Source: Cerasicoccus frondis (GTDB lineage: Bacteria > Verrucomicrobiota > Verrucomicrobiia > Opitutales > Cerasicoccaceae). From it: DNA of 64,000 nucleotides. Below the pieces are notes generated by a model, which had not been told where the DNA came from, made no database searches, and saw only the letters and a list, made by a program, of their open reading frames with translations. The position numbers and the translations under genes are program-made. Positions 56,274 through 64,000 of the stretch are shown here, one piece after another. Each line of letters starts with the position of its first letter. The stretch's first letter is position 1. The DNA lies in assembly GCA_031296915.1 (NCBI GenBank), contig JAVDPC010000005.1:62001-126000 (forward strand). The letters run 5' to 3'.

Positions 56274-59200
56274 CATCGATAAAGCGAGTTTTGGTTACCT
56301 TCCTGTGCTCAATCGCACCTATAGCCCTCCTTAGCATAGACGGGCAAAGGCTAGTTGAAGATGAAAATGGAACCTCAAATAAAAGCGCATCTACTGTGTT
56401 CGATACTGATGGCGATGGCTTAAGTGACTATATTGAAGTCTATAGGCGAGGAACTGATCCAGATAATGCCCCAAGTTGGAATACAGATGGGGACCCTTCC
56501 AATAGAGACGATTATGACGATGCAGTCGGTTACGACGCAAAGCTTAACTTTGATGCGGCTCCCGAAGTAGTTTACTCGGTTGTCCCATTGGGTCCCAAAT
56601 CCTCATATGGACAAATCTACAGCCTTAATAATAAAGGAACTGTCGCGTTTGAATCTCTCGATACCGGTGAGTTTAACTTAAAAAAACTGGGCAGCACGCC
56701 CTCATCGATTAGTGGGTATTTTCTCGACCTCAACAATCGCGGAGACTGCATGTATTATGAAACAGGCCTGCACCCAAAAGTTTATGCAGTCGATTCAGCA
56801 GGCACATTATTCAAGACCATTGAACTCGATGAATTTAGAGACAGCTTCGACTATAATTTAGATGTAAGCTTTAAACAAATTGGAAGCGGGGATAAGGCTT
56901 TTTATAATGCCGTCCAGAGAAGCTCAAATATTTTAATTGAGAATGGCACCTTGGATGAAAATCGCCATGCCTTTTTTAACGTTTCAGCCTATTATTCGTA
57001 CGAAGAGTTTTCTAACTACGAGCTAGTGAACGGCGAATGGCAACTAAGCCAGGCTGTGTGGTGGGAGTTATTTTTCTATGGGCTTACCTACAGCGAAGAC
57101 CAGTTGTTAAATGACTCAGTCTTCACATATGCATACTTTCATCAGAGTAGCTATTCGCCTGAAATAGTCAACCCCGCAGACCACCCCCTAGGAGAAATGA
57201 CAAGTCATTTCACAGATGAAGGAATTCCTGAAATCGAAGGTTTTAGCCTAATAAAAGCAAATCATTCTGGAGATTTTCAAATCGTAAGCGGTCAGCGAGC
57301 AGGTTACGAGGGGTTCTCAGGTGACACCAATATAGAATTTAGCGATGGATACTCCTTACAAGTAAGTTCTGGCTCTGAAAACTGCCCAGCATTTGGTCGT
57401 ATCAATGAAATGGACGGCCTATGGAAAGCTTGGAGTGAAGAACAAACAATGTCACTTACTGAACCAGAACAGGGTTCCACGATTTTAAGCCAATTCGAAG
57501 GAGATCCGCTTGATGTCACCAAGATCACCGAAAAGGGCCTGCTACTTACCGAGCAAGGACTTTGGAGAAATGGTAGATTGCTAACTGAAGCAGAGATCCT
57601 AGGGAGCGAATCAGAATGGTCCAACCTAAACATCGACGCAATCTCTGACGATGGCTCTTTCGTGGTTGGCCATGCGTTGAATGAATTCGGAGAAAGCTAT
57701 TATCTATTACTCTTTCAACTAGAGTACATTCAATCAAGCGGAGACTCTGAGAATAGTCCACTTGACTACTTGGCAATGTTTTCACCCAACAACCCTAGCG
57801 GAAAAGGATTGCCAACCTATGGTGAAATACTGCCAACCCTAAGCCTGACATTAGAGGACCTAGACGACAGCGAAATCGATACAATAAGTATAACATTCGC
57901 TGGTGAAACACAAACCATGACAGAAACAGGAGTAAACAATCTATCATTTAAGAACAACACTGACAGCATTCTACTTACACTTAGTGAGCCACCAATCCTG
58001 AGCCCATTAGATGAAGAAGAACTAGTAGCACAACTTACATTAACCGATATAGGCATTTTCGACTATTCAATTAAACTCTACGAAACCGAAGTCTCGTCCA
58101 ATACATTCCTTAGCAGCAACTCTATCGGTATAAAATTATCAGAATTAAGAATTGACCACGGCTCGACCGACATACTAACCGGCTCCCTGTATATAGACAA
58201 CATAGCAAATCCATTTTCATTGATTGAAGACGGAGCAGAAAGCAATAACTACACAAGCGATGAGATAACAATTGAAATCCTGAGCAGTTCAATCGATAAC
58301 CATATACTCATCAATCTTAGTGACTTCAATTCAGGCATTAGCAATTCGTTGATTTCATTATATACATATGACTCAATCACATTCAGTAACATAGCAGAAT
58401 CCACAAACACAAACCTAAGCCATGAACAAATTGATGTTCCCGAATTTGCTGCGTGGAAGGTGCGAATCCATGCAAACATTGAGGACATCGCCTCCGCAGG
58501 AATCAAACTCTTAACGAATGCATCCGATGAGGAAAATCGAACAATTCAGGTTGATTTCCAGAAGCAAATGCCGAACATTTACGATTCTACTGCTACATAT
58601 GTTGTTATCGATGAACAGAGCGATAGCAATTTTCTTGATAGTTCGTATACTCCAGTAAAAGTTTCTACATCTTCTCTGTATTATGGGTCAAATATGGATA
58701 TCACGGCAACGGGCCCTTTCGTGCTACTTGGATCGTTTGAAAATCTTTTCGGAAATAAGATAAAAGTTGAGCCAAACGCAGTTGTATTACAATCACTCGA
58801 TTTTATTTCAAAATTTGGACAAGGCCTCGATCCCGAAGACAGGATTGCAGAGCCAATTGAAAACTTGGGCTATACAGTACTTCGAGACTTCAACGCAGGC
58901 ACAGAAGATACAATCTCAGATTATATTAAGGGCAAAAAAATCTGGTATTCAATGTCTCATGGCGTTACAGACGATGGAACGACCAAAACTGACTTTATTG
59001 GACTTGCATTTAAGGATGCCGAGACTAGAGCCGATGATTTAATTTCATCGACAAAACTTACCCAATTACAACTCGATTATAACTTGGTAATAGTAGATGG
59101 TTGTATGAGCGCGCAAACCTCAAAAGTGTCAGAGGATGATGCAATCCTTAAAAACACCCTTCTCACGGGATCAAGTGACTTCGCACAGTCATTCGGGAGT

Positions 59201-59401
59201 AATGCGGCCTACTTAGGCTGGGGTTGGACAATGGGCCCAAACGCTGCACAAGTATGGTCCTCAGAATTTGTAAATAACCTGAACGGAAAAAAAACCGTCA
59301 AAGAGGCCCATGAGAAGTTCCTCACCGACAATGCTGCGGCACCAGCAGCTCGCTTATTAAAACTCTTCGGTAACAGCAATCAAATCATCGATCTAAACTA
59401 G
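56270..59401 (+). CDS. Large exported protein with calcium repeat and C-terminal caspase/gingipain-like domain
   Basis: This 1043-residue protein has a signal peptide (VTFLCSIAPIALLSI), a calcium-binding repeat (DTDGDGLSDYIEVYRRGTDPD), a long beta-rich middle (about 100-850), and a C-terminal domain of about 170 residues. In that domain SMSHGV carries H897 and VIVDGCMSAQ carries C945, 48 residues later, each after a hydrophobic strand. This His-Gly and Cys-x-Ser/Ala arrangement is the signature of clan CD cysteine peptidases (caspases, gingipains, CHAT proteases). The remaining segment (AYLGWGWTMGPNAAQVWSSE, then KKTVKEAHEKF) resembles the end of such domains. Protease activity is inference from motif and spacing. 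Base use is AT-rich. Confidence 0.72.
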   Translation: MTSIKRVLVTFLCSIAPIALLSIDGQRLVEDENGTSNKSASTVFDTDGDGLSDYIEVYRRGTDPDNAPSWNTDGDPSNRDDYDDAVGYDAKLNFDAAPEVVYSVVPLGPKSSYGQIYSLNNKGTVAFESLDTGEFNLKKLGSTPSSISGYFLDLNNRGDCMYYETGLHPKVYAVDSAGTLFKTIELDEFRDSFDYNLDVSFKQIGSGDKAFYNAVQRSSNILIENGTLDENRHAFFNVSAYYSYEEFSNYELVNGEWQLSQAVWWELFFYGLTYSEDQLLNDSVFTYAYFHQSSYSPEIVNPADHPLGEMTSHFTDEGIPEIEGFSLIKANHSGDFQIVSGQRAGYEGFSGDTNIEFSDGYSLQVSSGSENCPAFGRINEMDGLWKAWSEEQTMSLTEPEQGSTILSQFEGDPLDVTKITEKGLLLTEQGLWRNGRLLTEAEILGSESEWSNLNIDAISDDGSFVVGHALNEFGESYYLLLFQLEYIQSSGDSENSPLDYLAMFSPNNPSGKGLPTYGEILPTLSLTLEDLDDSEIDTISITFAGETQTMTETGVNNLSFKNNTDSILLTLSEPPILSPLDEEELVAQLTLTDIGIFDYSIKLYETEVSSNTFLSSNSIGIKLSELRIDHGSTDILTGSLYIDNIANPFSLIEDGAESNNYTSDEITIEILSSSIDNHILINLSDFNSGISNSLISLYTYDSITFSNIAESTNTNLSHEQIDVPEFAAWKVRIHANIEDIASAGIKLLTNASDEENRTIQVDFQKQMPNIYDSTATYVVIDEQSDSNFLDSSYTPVKVSTSSLYYGSNMDITATGPFVLLGSFENLFGNKIKVEPNAVVLQSLDFISKFGQGLDPEDRIAEPIENLGYTVLRDFNAGTEDTISDYIKGKKIWYSMSHGVTDDGTTKTDFIGLAFKDAETRADDLISSTKLTQLQLDYNLVIVDGCMSAQTSKVSEDDAILKNTLLTGSSDFAQSFGSNAAYLGWGWTMGPNAAQVWSSEFVNNLNGKKTVKEAHEKFLTDNAAAPAARLLKLFGNSNQIIDLN

Positions 59402-59407
59402 TACTTT

Positions 59408-60361
59408 ATGGACAATTTTTGTTTAACAATAATAGTGCTCGTTTTATTTTCGAGCCCTATAGCCAGAGCAAATAGCTCCAATAACGTCGACTATATAGAG
59501 AGATTCAATCACATAGACTCTGTCATTAGATCGAACTCTTCTTCATACAAAAAAAATGAAAAACCTGGAACCTTACATATCGAAGAGGAATTTCAGTTAT
59601 CAAGGATCACAAACATTGTCACTTATAACAATGAGATGACACAATGCATTTTTGGGAGAGATACCGGAATCATCTATCAGGTATTCAATAAAAGCCTAAA
59701 TAAGTATTTGGAGAGCTCTCCAGATGTTGCCAGCAGCATCTCAATAGGCGATGTTTCAAAGAATGCTTTGGAGTTGCTTAAAAAATACGACTTACACATT
59801 CCAAATGGCTATGAATTATCGTCAATTAACTACAGTAAATATTTTCACAATTGCTGGGAGTTAAGATACTCACACTACTTTGAAGGGTATGAATACTACG
59901 AGCCCAATAGAGCCATAGAGGAAGGGCTATTAATAGCCTTCAGCGAGGAGCACGGCCTATTACTTTTTGGATTAAAACATTTTGCTCCCCATCCACTAGA
60001 GCTAAAAGTAGACATCAGTCGAGATGAAGCTTTGCTAGCAGGCGCAAATTCAATCCCTTCATTCTTGAATTCGCCATATTTTAAAAATTCTAACCCGGGT
60101 AAGTATACGACGAATGAACTAACTGGAATAGACCTAAAAATTATCGTTCCGAACTGGTTGAATGATTCTGAGAGAGCAATTTGGATAAGGAAGGAACTTC
60201 CAGACAGAAGTCGATTGTGTTGGATTTTGGAATTTCACACTAAAGCAGCTTCCCGAGGTCAGGAAGAAGGCGATCTACAATATGGAACCTCTGCAACTTC
60301 TAGTTTAATAATATTTGTTGATGCAAAATCCGGCGAAGTCTTAGGAGGCAATTTTTTGTAA
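59408..60361 (+). CDS. Exported PepSY-like protein, possible protease inhibitor or chaperone
   Basis: The 317-residue product has a signal peptide (LTIIVLVLFSSPIARA). The pattern NYSKYFHNCWELRYSHYFEG resembles the FTP (fungalysin/thermolysin propeptide) motif, DISRDEALLAGANSI the start of a PepSY domain, and FVDAKSGEVLGG its end. FTP and PepSY domains act as inhibitory or folding propeptides of secreted proteases. No catalytic protease motif follows, so it would act in trans. It starts 6 bases after the caspase-like gene. The match is by pattern and low in certainty. Confidence 0.55.
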   Translation: MDNFCLTIIVLVLFSSPIARANSSNNVDYIERFNHIDSVIRSNSSSYKKNEKPGTLHIEEEFQLSRITNIVTYNNEMTQCIFGRDTGIIYQVFNKSLNKYLESSPDVASSISIGDVSKNALELLKKYDLHIPNGYELSSINYSKYFHNCWELRYSHYFEGYEYYEPNRAIEEGLLIAFSEEHGLLLFGLKHFAPHPLELKVDISRDEALLAGANSIPSFLNSPYFKNSNPGKYTTNELTGIDLKIIVPNWLNDSERAIWIRKELPDRSRLCWILEFHTKAASRGQEEGDLQYGTSATSSLIIFVDAKSGEVLGGNFL

Positions 60362-60406
60362 ATGCTATATCAGCAGAAAACTCAAAGATATTTTCAAAGC
60401 TGAAAT

Positions 60407-63400
60407 TCAAAGCCCCCGCTCGATATCGTTCATCTCATCCATCATTTCTCGGATTCGCTGACGGTAATCCTGATCCCCTAAGAGCGCCCGCTGAGCAACG
60501 ACAACCTGCATTGATTCCAGTTGCTTAATCTGATCATCCAGTTGGGCGATCTGCACTGGCGAAATGTCCGAACGCTCGCGGGCTTTGACTAACTTCCGTT
60601 TACGTCGGCCTAGGCTAGCAATGTCATTCTCCGCTTCTGCCAAATGCGACAATTGATCCAATTGGACGCGAAGTTGCCGGGCATCCTTACTTAATTCATC
60701 GGTTGGGACTCCACTATCAAGCGCCGCAATACGCACGCCCGCAGAGTCGAGTCTCCTCTCTATGCTTTCCAGTTGGTTGTCTATCTCATCGACGCTTTGA
60801 ACGCTCGCTGAACTCCAACCTATCGGGTCTTTGTAGAACAACTGGCCAACTATGGGCCATTCTGCTTTTTGAGTACTGATTGGCTTCCCTTGCTCAATGC
60901 GGTCAATCACCTGAATCACTTCATCTGCCTGCCGGGCAATACCCTCACGAACAACATACTCAATTTTAATGGGGCTCAAGTCGAACATCCGCCCCATCTC
61001 ACGATATAGTCGAGGAGTGTCATCACGGACTTGCTCTTGATTGGGCAGAGTCGCCAACCACGGAGGAACAATCTCGGATTCGTAGAACGGATTGTAATTA
61101 GCCTCAGCCTCACCCAAAGCCGCCATAAACGGCCCCTTGAGGTTGTTGAGGTCCAAAAGGTCGCCATAGCTTACAACACGCTCGATCAGCATCTTGCGGC
61201 GCTTTGTATCATCCCCAGGATCACGTTCTAGCAAATCATCCATCACCGCATTGTACGCCATCGACGCAGCAGCTCCCTCCAGTCCATAGGGGAATGAGAG
61301 ACGAAAAGGTCCAACCCCGTAGCTACTCATGCGCAGTCCCAAGGATCGCTCCTTTTCCTCTGCCCGGTCATCGTCATCCATCATCAGGTAGGTGACGATG
61401 GCGGCAGCGGTAAATTGCGCAGTGATCCAAGGCATTTTAAGCCACGCCTGATTGCGGACAGCCGGATCAGGATGGGAAAGCAACTCTGCCTGCTGACGGA
61501 CGCTCTGAACCATCGGATTCGCAAAGGGGATCAAGCCAGACACTCCGCTGACAAACCAATTCCCACGCTCGTTGAACTGCCCGGCACTCTGCCAATAGCG
61601 AAGCTTTGCCTCAGAGTCGGTTGCCCCACTATCCTTTGCCTGAGCCGCAGCCCCCTCGCGTGTCACCGTTTCACCCAAGCGAGCAAGAGCGCGTCCACCA
61701 GTAATAACATTTAAGACTTCAATCGGCTTATAGAGCATGACCGACGGAACATTCACCACGAAATTAAGAAAACCACGTATGCGGGGATCAGGATGATGAC
61801 TGCGATATAGGTTATCCGAGAAGAATTTTACTATCGGGCTCTGTGTTAGTTCGCGCACTAGCTCACTATGTGAGGGCTCCAATCGAGAAAGCAGTAAGCC
61901 GTCATCCTGAATCTGCGGATGCTTCTTTTGGAACTTCTCGACCATGCCCCGGAACTGAACTGCGCCAGGGATCCAACCGAACTTATCCTTTCCAAAAATC
62001 ATGCTACTGAAAACGTCACGCGGGGGGTTGCGCACCGCAAAGGGCAAGCTCTCCGTGATCGCCTGTTGAAACAGTTTGGAATAGTGAGAAACCACCCTAT
62101 AGACCTCTTTCAGATTAGAGTCCGAGCCCAGAGTTCGACGGCCCATGAATAGCTGAAACAACTCCGGCGAGTTGAGCTGCACAAACTTGCGCTGACCATT
62201 CTCCAAATAGCCCAGCACTTGGACATCATTGGGGCGCGTTGGGCGCCATAGCTGTTGCGGTCCCATCGACACAACCAGATCATCCTCGTTGAATTCTATT
62301 TCACTGACATCAACCCCTTCATCGGCAGCACGTTGCTCCCGGATAGCAGTGACAATCAGCTTGTTCACCTCTTCCTCGCTGATGGTGGCCGCGACCGTTG
62401 TTTTCATCCGAAGTGGAACTGCGATGCGACCAGCAGCAGCCCGAGCATCAAATGGCAGGTCTTTGTCTTTGGACAATTCACTCATCTTTCCCACCAAAAC
62501 ATTTGCCAGATCGTTCCAGTAGAAAGCGCGGAAAGCAGCCCGAGCGCGATCCTCGGCAACGTCCACCAAATTTTGAATAGGCAGGGCGCTACCGTGTGCC
62601 GATTTGATACTACTCTCAATGTCCGCCCGAGCGGTAGGACCGCCGGTAATCCCACGATCCTCCATGATGCGAGGGAGCGGCCAATAATCTCGGTAGGCTA
62701 ACGAAATCTTGAGCATTTCATCCTGCGACTTCAGTCCGCCCAGAAACTCTACGGCCAACAGGTCATTGAACCACCGCTCAACATCTTTGTAGCGTTCATT
62801 AAACTCGGTCTTTCCCATCGCCTGTTCCGCGTCAGAAACGATTTCACGCAAGTCCTGCGTCGAAATTCCTGCCTCTCTACCGGGGTAATCACGCTGCCCA
62901 TGCTTCAAGCGTTCCAAAACGGTTCGAGCCCAACCAGCTTCTTCAAACAACTTCCAATGCTTAGCCCCGACGTTATCCACAATCTCACGGAATGTCTTAT
63001 CGGTAACTGTGATATAGTCTCCACCCCGAGGCTTAATACGGATACCCTTTCGACCTGCCTCTGTCCCTTCAAGCGCCTGCCTCACATCACTGGTTATGCC
63101 TAGAATGCTATTATAGATCGCTTGTAGGGTCTGACCTGGCTTCGATGCTTGGCGGGCCAGGTCGAGTGCTTCTTCGCGGGACCTGCCTTCTATCTGGGCA
63201 TTTCTACGGACCACCCGAAACAGCCTGCGTTCAATCGTTCGAAGCGGTGCTGCCTCCGAAAACCATGCAGGGATTTTCCCCGTAAGGAAGTCACTGGAAG
63301 TAATGGCACTGGACTTGGGAGCTAGGTTTGCTGAGCGCCATTGTGCAGTGCGACTACGGGAGAATTGCGCGGCTTGAAGCCGGGTAGCATCACGGATACC

Positions 63401-64000
63401 TTGGGCAATCCCTGGAAAGTTCTTTTCCAACATACTGTCGATGGCCTGAGTTACGGCCATACTTTCAACCGACGAGGGATTGACCACTCGTAGTCGCAAC
63501 CATTCCGCAATACCCTCGTGAGTATTCTTAGCACTGGCTCGGGAGCCATGGCGGGTGACAAGTCCCATTAACTCACTTTTGTGCGCCTTGAAAAACTTAT
63601 CTTCCTTTGAACGTATCAGATATTCCAGACCATGACCCGCTTCATGATAATTTAACTCTCCAGATTCATCGCGGGTCATTGCTAGGTGTCCACGCTGACG
63701 ATAATTTGCTGGGTGCTTTTTAGATGTCTGCGAAGTGCTACGACGCATTTGCACCCGGATCAACTTATTAAGGTATGACACAACATCACCAGGACCCACC
63801 TTTGCGCCGTCTCGGTCCTTGGAGAACTTTACCAACAGATTCCGACCTTCTCTGGTTTCTCCACCTTTCTTCACCCAGTCGGGAGTATTATTTGGAAAAG
63901 CAGAAGCGGTCCCAAATGCTGACGATCCATAATGAACATCGGAATCGGATTCACTCGCTTCAGACGCAGGTTTTGGATTGTTCAGTAAAACCTTCTTAGC
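60407..64000 (-). CDS. Large polyvalent protein of a phage or mobile element, N-terminus outside window
   Basis: At least 1197 residues are encoded and the frame stays open to the window edge, so the start lies outside; a GTG at 63874 is only the first usable start inside. Counting from that GTG, a zincin motif HEAGH (77-81) is followed by NTHEGIAEWLR, the pattern of metallopeptidase domains in polyvalent proteins. The middle has AITESLPFAVRNPPRDVF, which recalls LPD38 of phage and conjugative-element polyvalent proteins. A coiled-coil, charged C-terminus ends at the stop (RRLDSAGVRIAALDSG onward). It converges on the PepSY-like gene. It suggests a mobile element continuing to the right. Confidence 0.75.
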   Translation of the reverse strand, partial: AKKVLLNNPKPASEASESDSDVHYGSSAFGTASAFPNNTPDWVKKGGETREGRNLLVKFSKDRDGAKVGPGDVVSYLNKLIRVQMRRSTSQTSKKHPANYRQRGHLAMTRDESGELNYHEAGHGLEYLIRSKEDKFFKAHKSELMGLVTRHGSRASAKNTHEGIAEWLRLRVVNPSSVESMAVTQAIDSMLEKNFPGIAQGIRDATRLQAAQFSRSRTAQWRSANLAPKSSAITSSDFLTGKIPAWFSEAAPLRTIERRLFRVVRRNAQIEGRSREEALDLARQASKPGQTLQAIYNSILGITSDVRQALEGTEAGRKGIRIKPRGGDYITVTDKTFREIVDNVGAKHWKLFEEAGWARTVLERLKHGQRDYPGREAGISTQDLREIVSDAEQAMGKTEFNERYKDVERWFNDLLAVEFLGGLKSQDEMLKISLAYRDYWPLPRIMEDRGITGGPTARADIESSIKSAHGSALPIQNLVDVAEDRARAAFRAFYWNDLANVLVGKMSELSKDKDLPFDARAAAGRIAVPLRMKTTVAATISEEEVNKLIVTAIREQRAADEGVDVSEIEFNEDDLVVSMGPQQLWRPTRPNDVQVLGYLENGQRKFVQLNSPELFQLFMGRRTLGSDSNLKEVYRVVSHYSKLFQQAITESLPFAVRNPPRDVFSSMIFGKDKFGWIPGAVQFRGMVEKFQKKHPQIQDDGLLLSRLEPSHSELVRELTQSPIVKFFSDNLYRSHHPDPRIRGFLNFVVNVPSVMLYKPIEVLNVITGGRALARLGETVTREGAAAQAKDSGATDSEAKLRYWQSAGQFNERGNWFVSGVSGLIPFANPMVQSVRQQAELLSHPDPAVRNQAWLKMPWITAQFTAAAIVTYLMMDDDDRAEEKERSLGLRMSSYGVGPFRLSFPYGLEGAAASMAYNAVMDDLLERDPGDDTKRRKMLIERVVSYGDLLDLNNLKGPFMAALGEAEANYNPFYESEIVPPWLATLPNQEQVRDDTPRLYREMGRMFDLSPIKIEYVVREGIARQADEVIQVIDRIEQGKPISTQKAEWPIVGQLFYKDPIGWSSASVQSVDEIDNQLESIERRLDSAGVRIAALDSGVPTDELSKDARQLRVQLDQLSHLAEAENDIASLGRRKRKLVKARERSDISPVQIAQLDDQIKQLESMQVVVAQRALLGDQDYRQRIREMMDEMNDIERGL

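Overview
The window looks like a chromosomal segment of a marine or sediment Verrucomicrobiota bacterium, most likely class Opitutae (Opitutales/Puniceicoccales type). The reasons are three secreted proteins with PEP-CTERM tails, a very large pilin-headed protein of the Verru_Chthon cassette A type, several secreted sugar-active enzymes with their own regulators, and FixJ/NtrC-style signalling. This assignment is inference from gene content; there is no rRNA or other marker gene in the window. No CRISPR array, complete insertion sequence or complete tRNA was found.

Layout. 0.1-2.2 kb: a YdeI-like protein and an MFS transporter. 2.2-3.6 kb: a gene-free stretch packed with repeats (two tandem 250-bp units, a 9-bp tandem array and a 26-bp-arm hairpin). 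3.6-11.1 kb: an LpxH-like phosphoesterase, then, all on the minus strand, a likely envelope-stress block: DUF1328 peptide (with a sigma-54 promoter), phospholipase-D enzyme, AlgB-like sigma-54 activator, its KinB-like kinase, and YqjD/YqjE/YqjK-type small membrane proteins. 11.2-17 kb: a LacI regulator, a perfect 30-bp inverted repeat, the cassette-A-like protein with a small exported companion, and a probable GH16 remnant.

17-34.5 kb is mainly polysaccharide/sugar biology: a GH1 beta-glucosidase fused to an AraC DNA-binding domain, a PEP-CTERM protein, a divergent ketoacyl-synthase/dehydratase pair, an EamA transporter, a 754-residue exported protein of unknown family, an SGNH-like hydrolase sharing a domain with a neighbouring PEP-CTERM protein, another PEP-CTERM protein, and an apparent alpha-galactoside set (sodium/solute symporter, GH36 enzyme, XylR-type regulator). 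34.5-45.5 kb holds oxidoreductases, an esterase, Dps, a FixLJ-like cluster with one kinase and three response regulators, rpiA, an SDR and a flavoprotein disulfide reductase. 45.5-48.2 kb carries small stress-type envelope genes, including a lipoprotein with 11-residue repeats and a peptidoglycan-binding repeat protein.

48.4-53.9 kb is housekeeping: PpiD/SurA-like chaperone, YebC, YidC, YidD and RnpA (no rpmH next to rnpA). At about 54.0 kb a tRNA 3'-half-like remnant marks an abrupt change to AT-rich DNA. There four plus-strand genes (54.3-60.4 kb) form a tightly packed operon of exported proteins: a helical protein, a calcium-repeat protein, a 1043-residue protein whose C-terminus has the His/Cys signature of a caspase/gingipain-like clan CD peptidase, and a PepSY-like protein that could be its inhibitor or chaperone. 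The window ends inside a large minus-strand polyvalent protein with an HEAGH zincin motif, typical of phages or conjugative elements. The four-gene operon is the best candidate for an undescribed system; the GH1-AraC fusion is the most unusual single gene.
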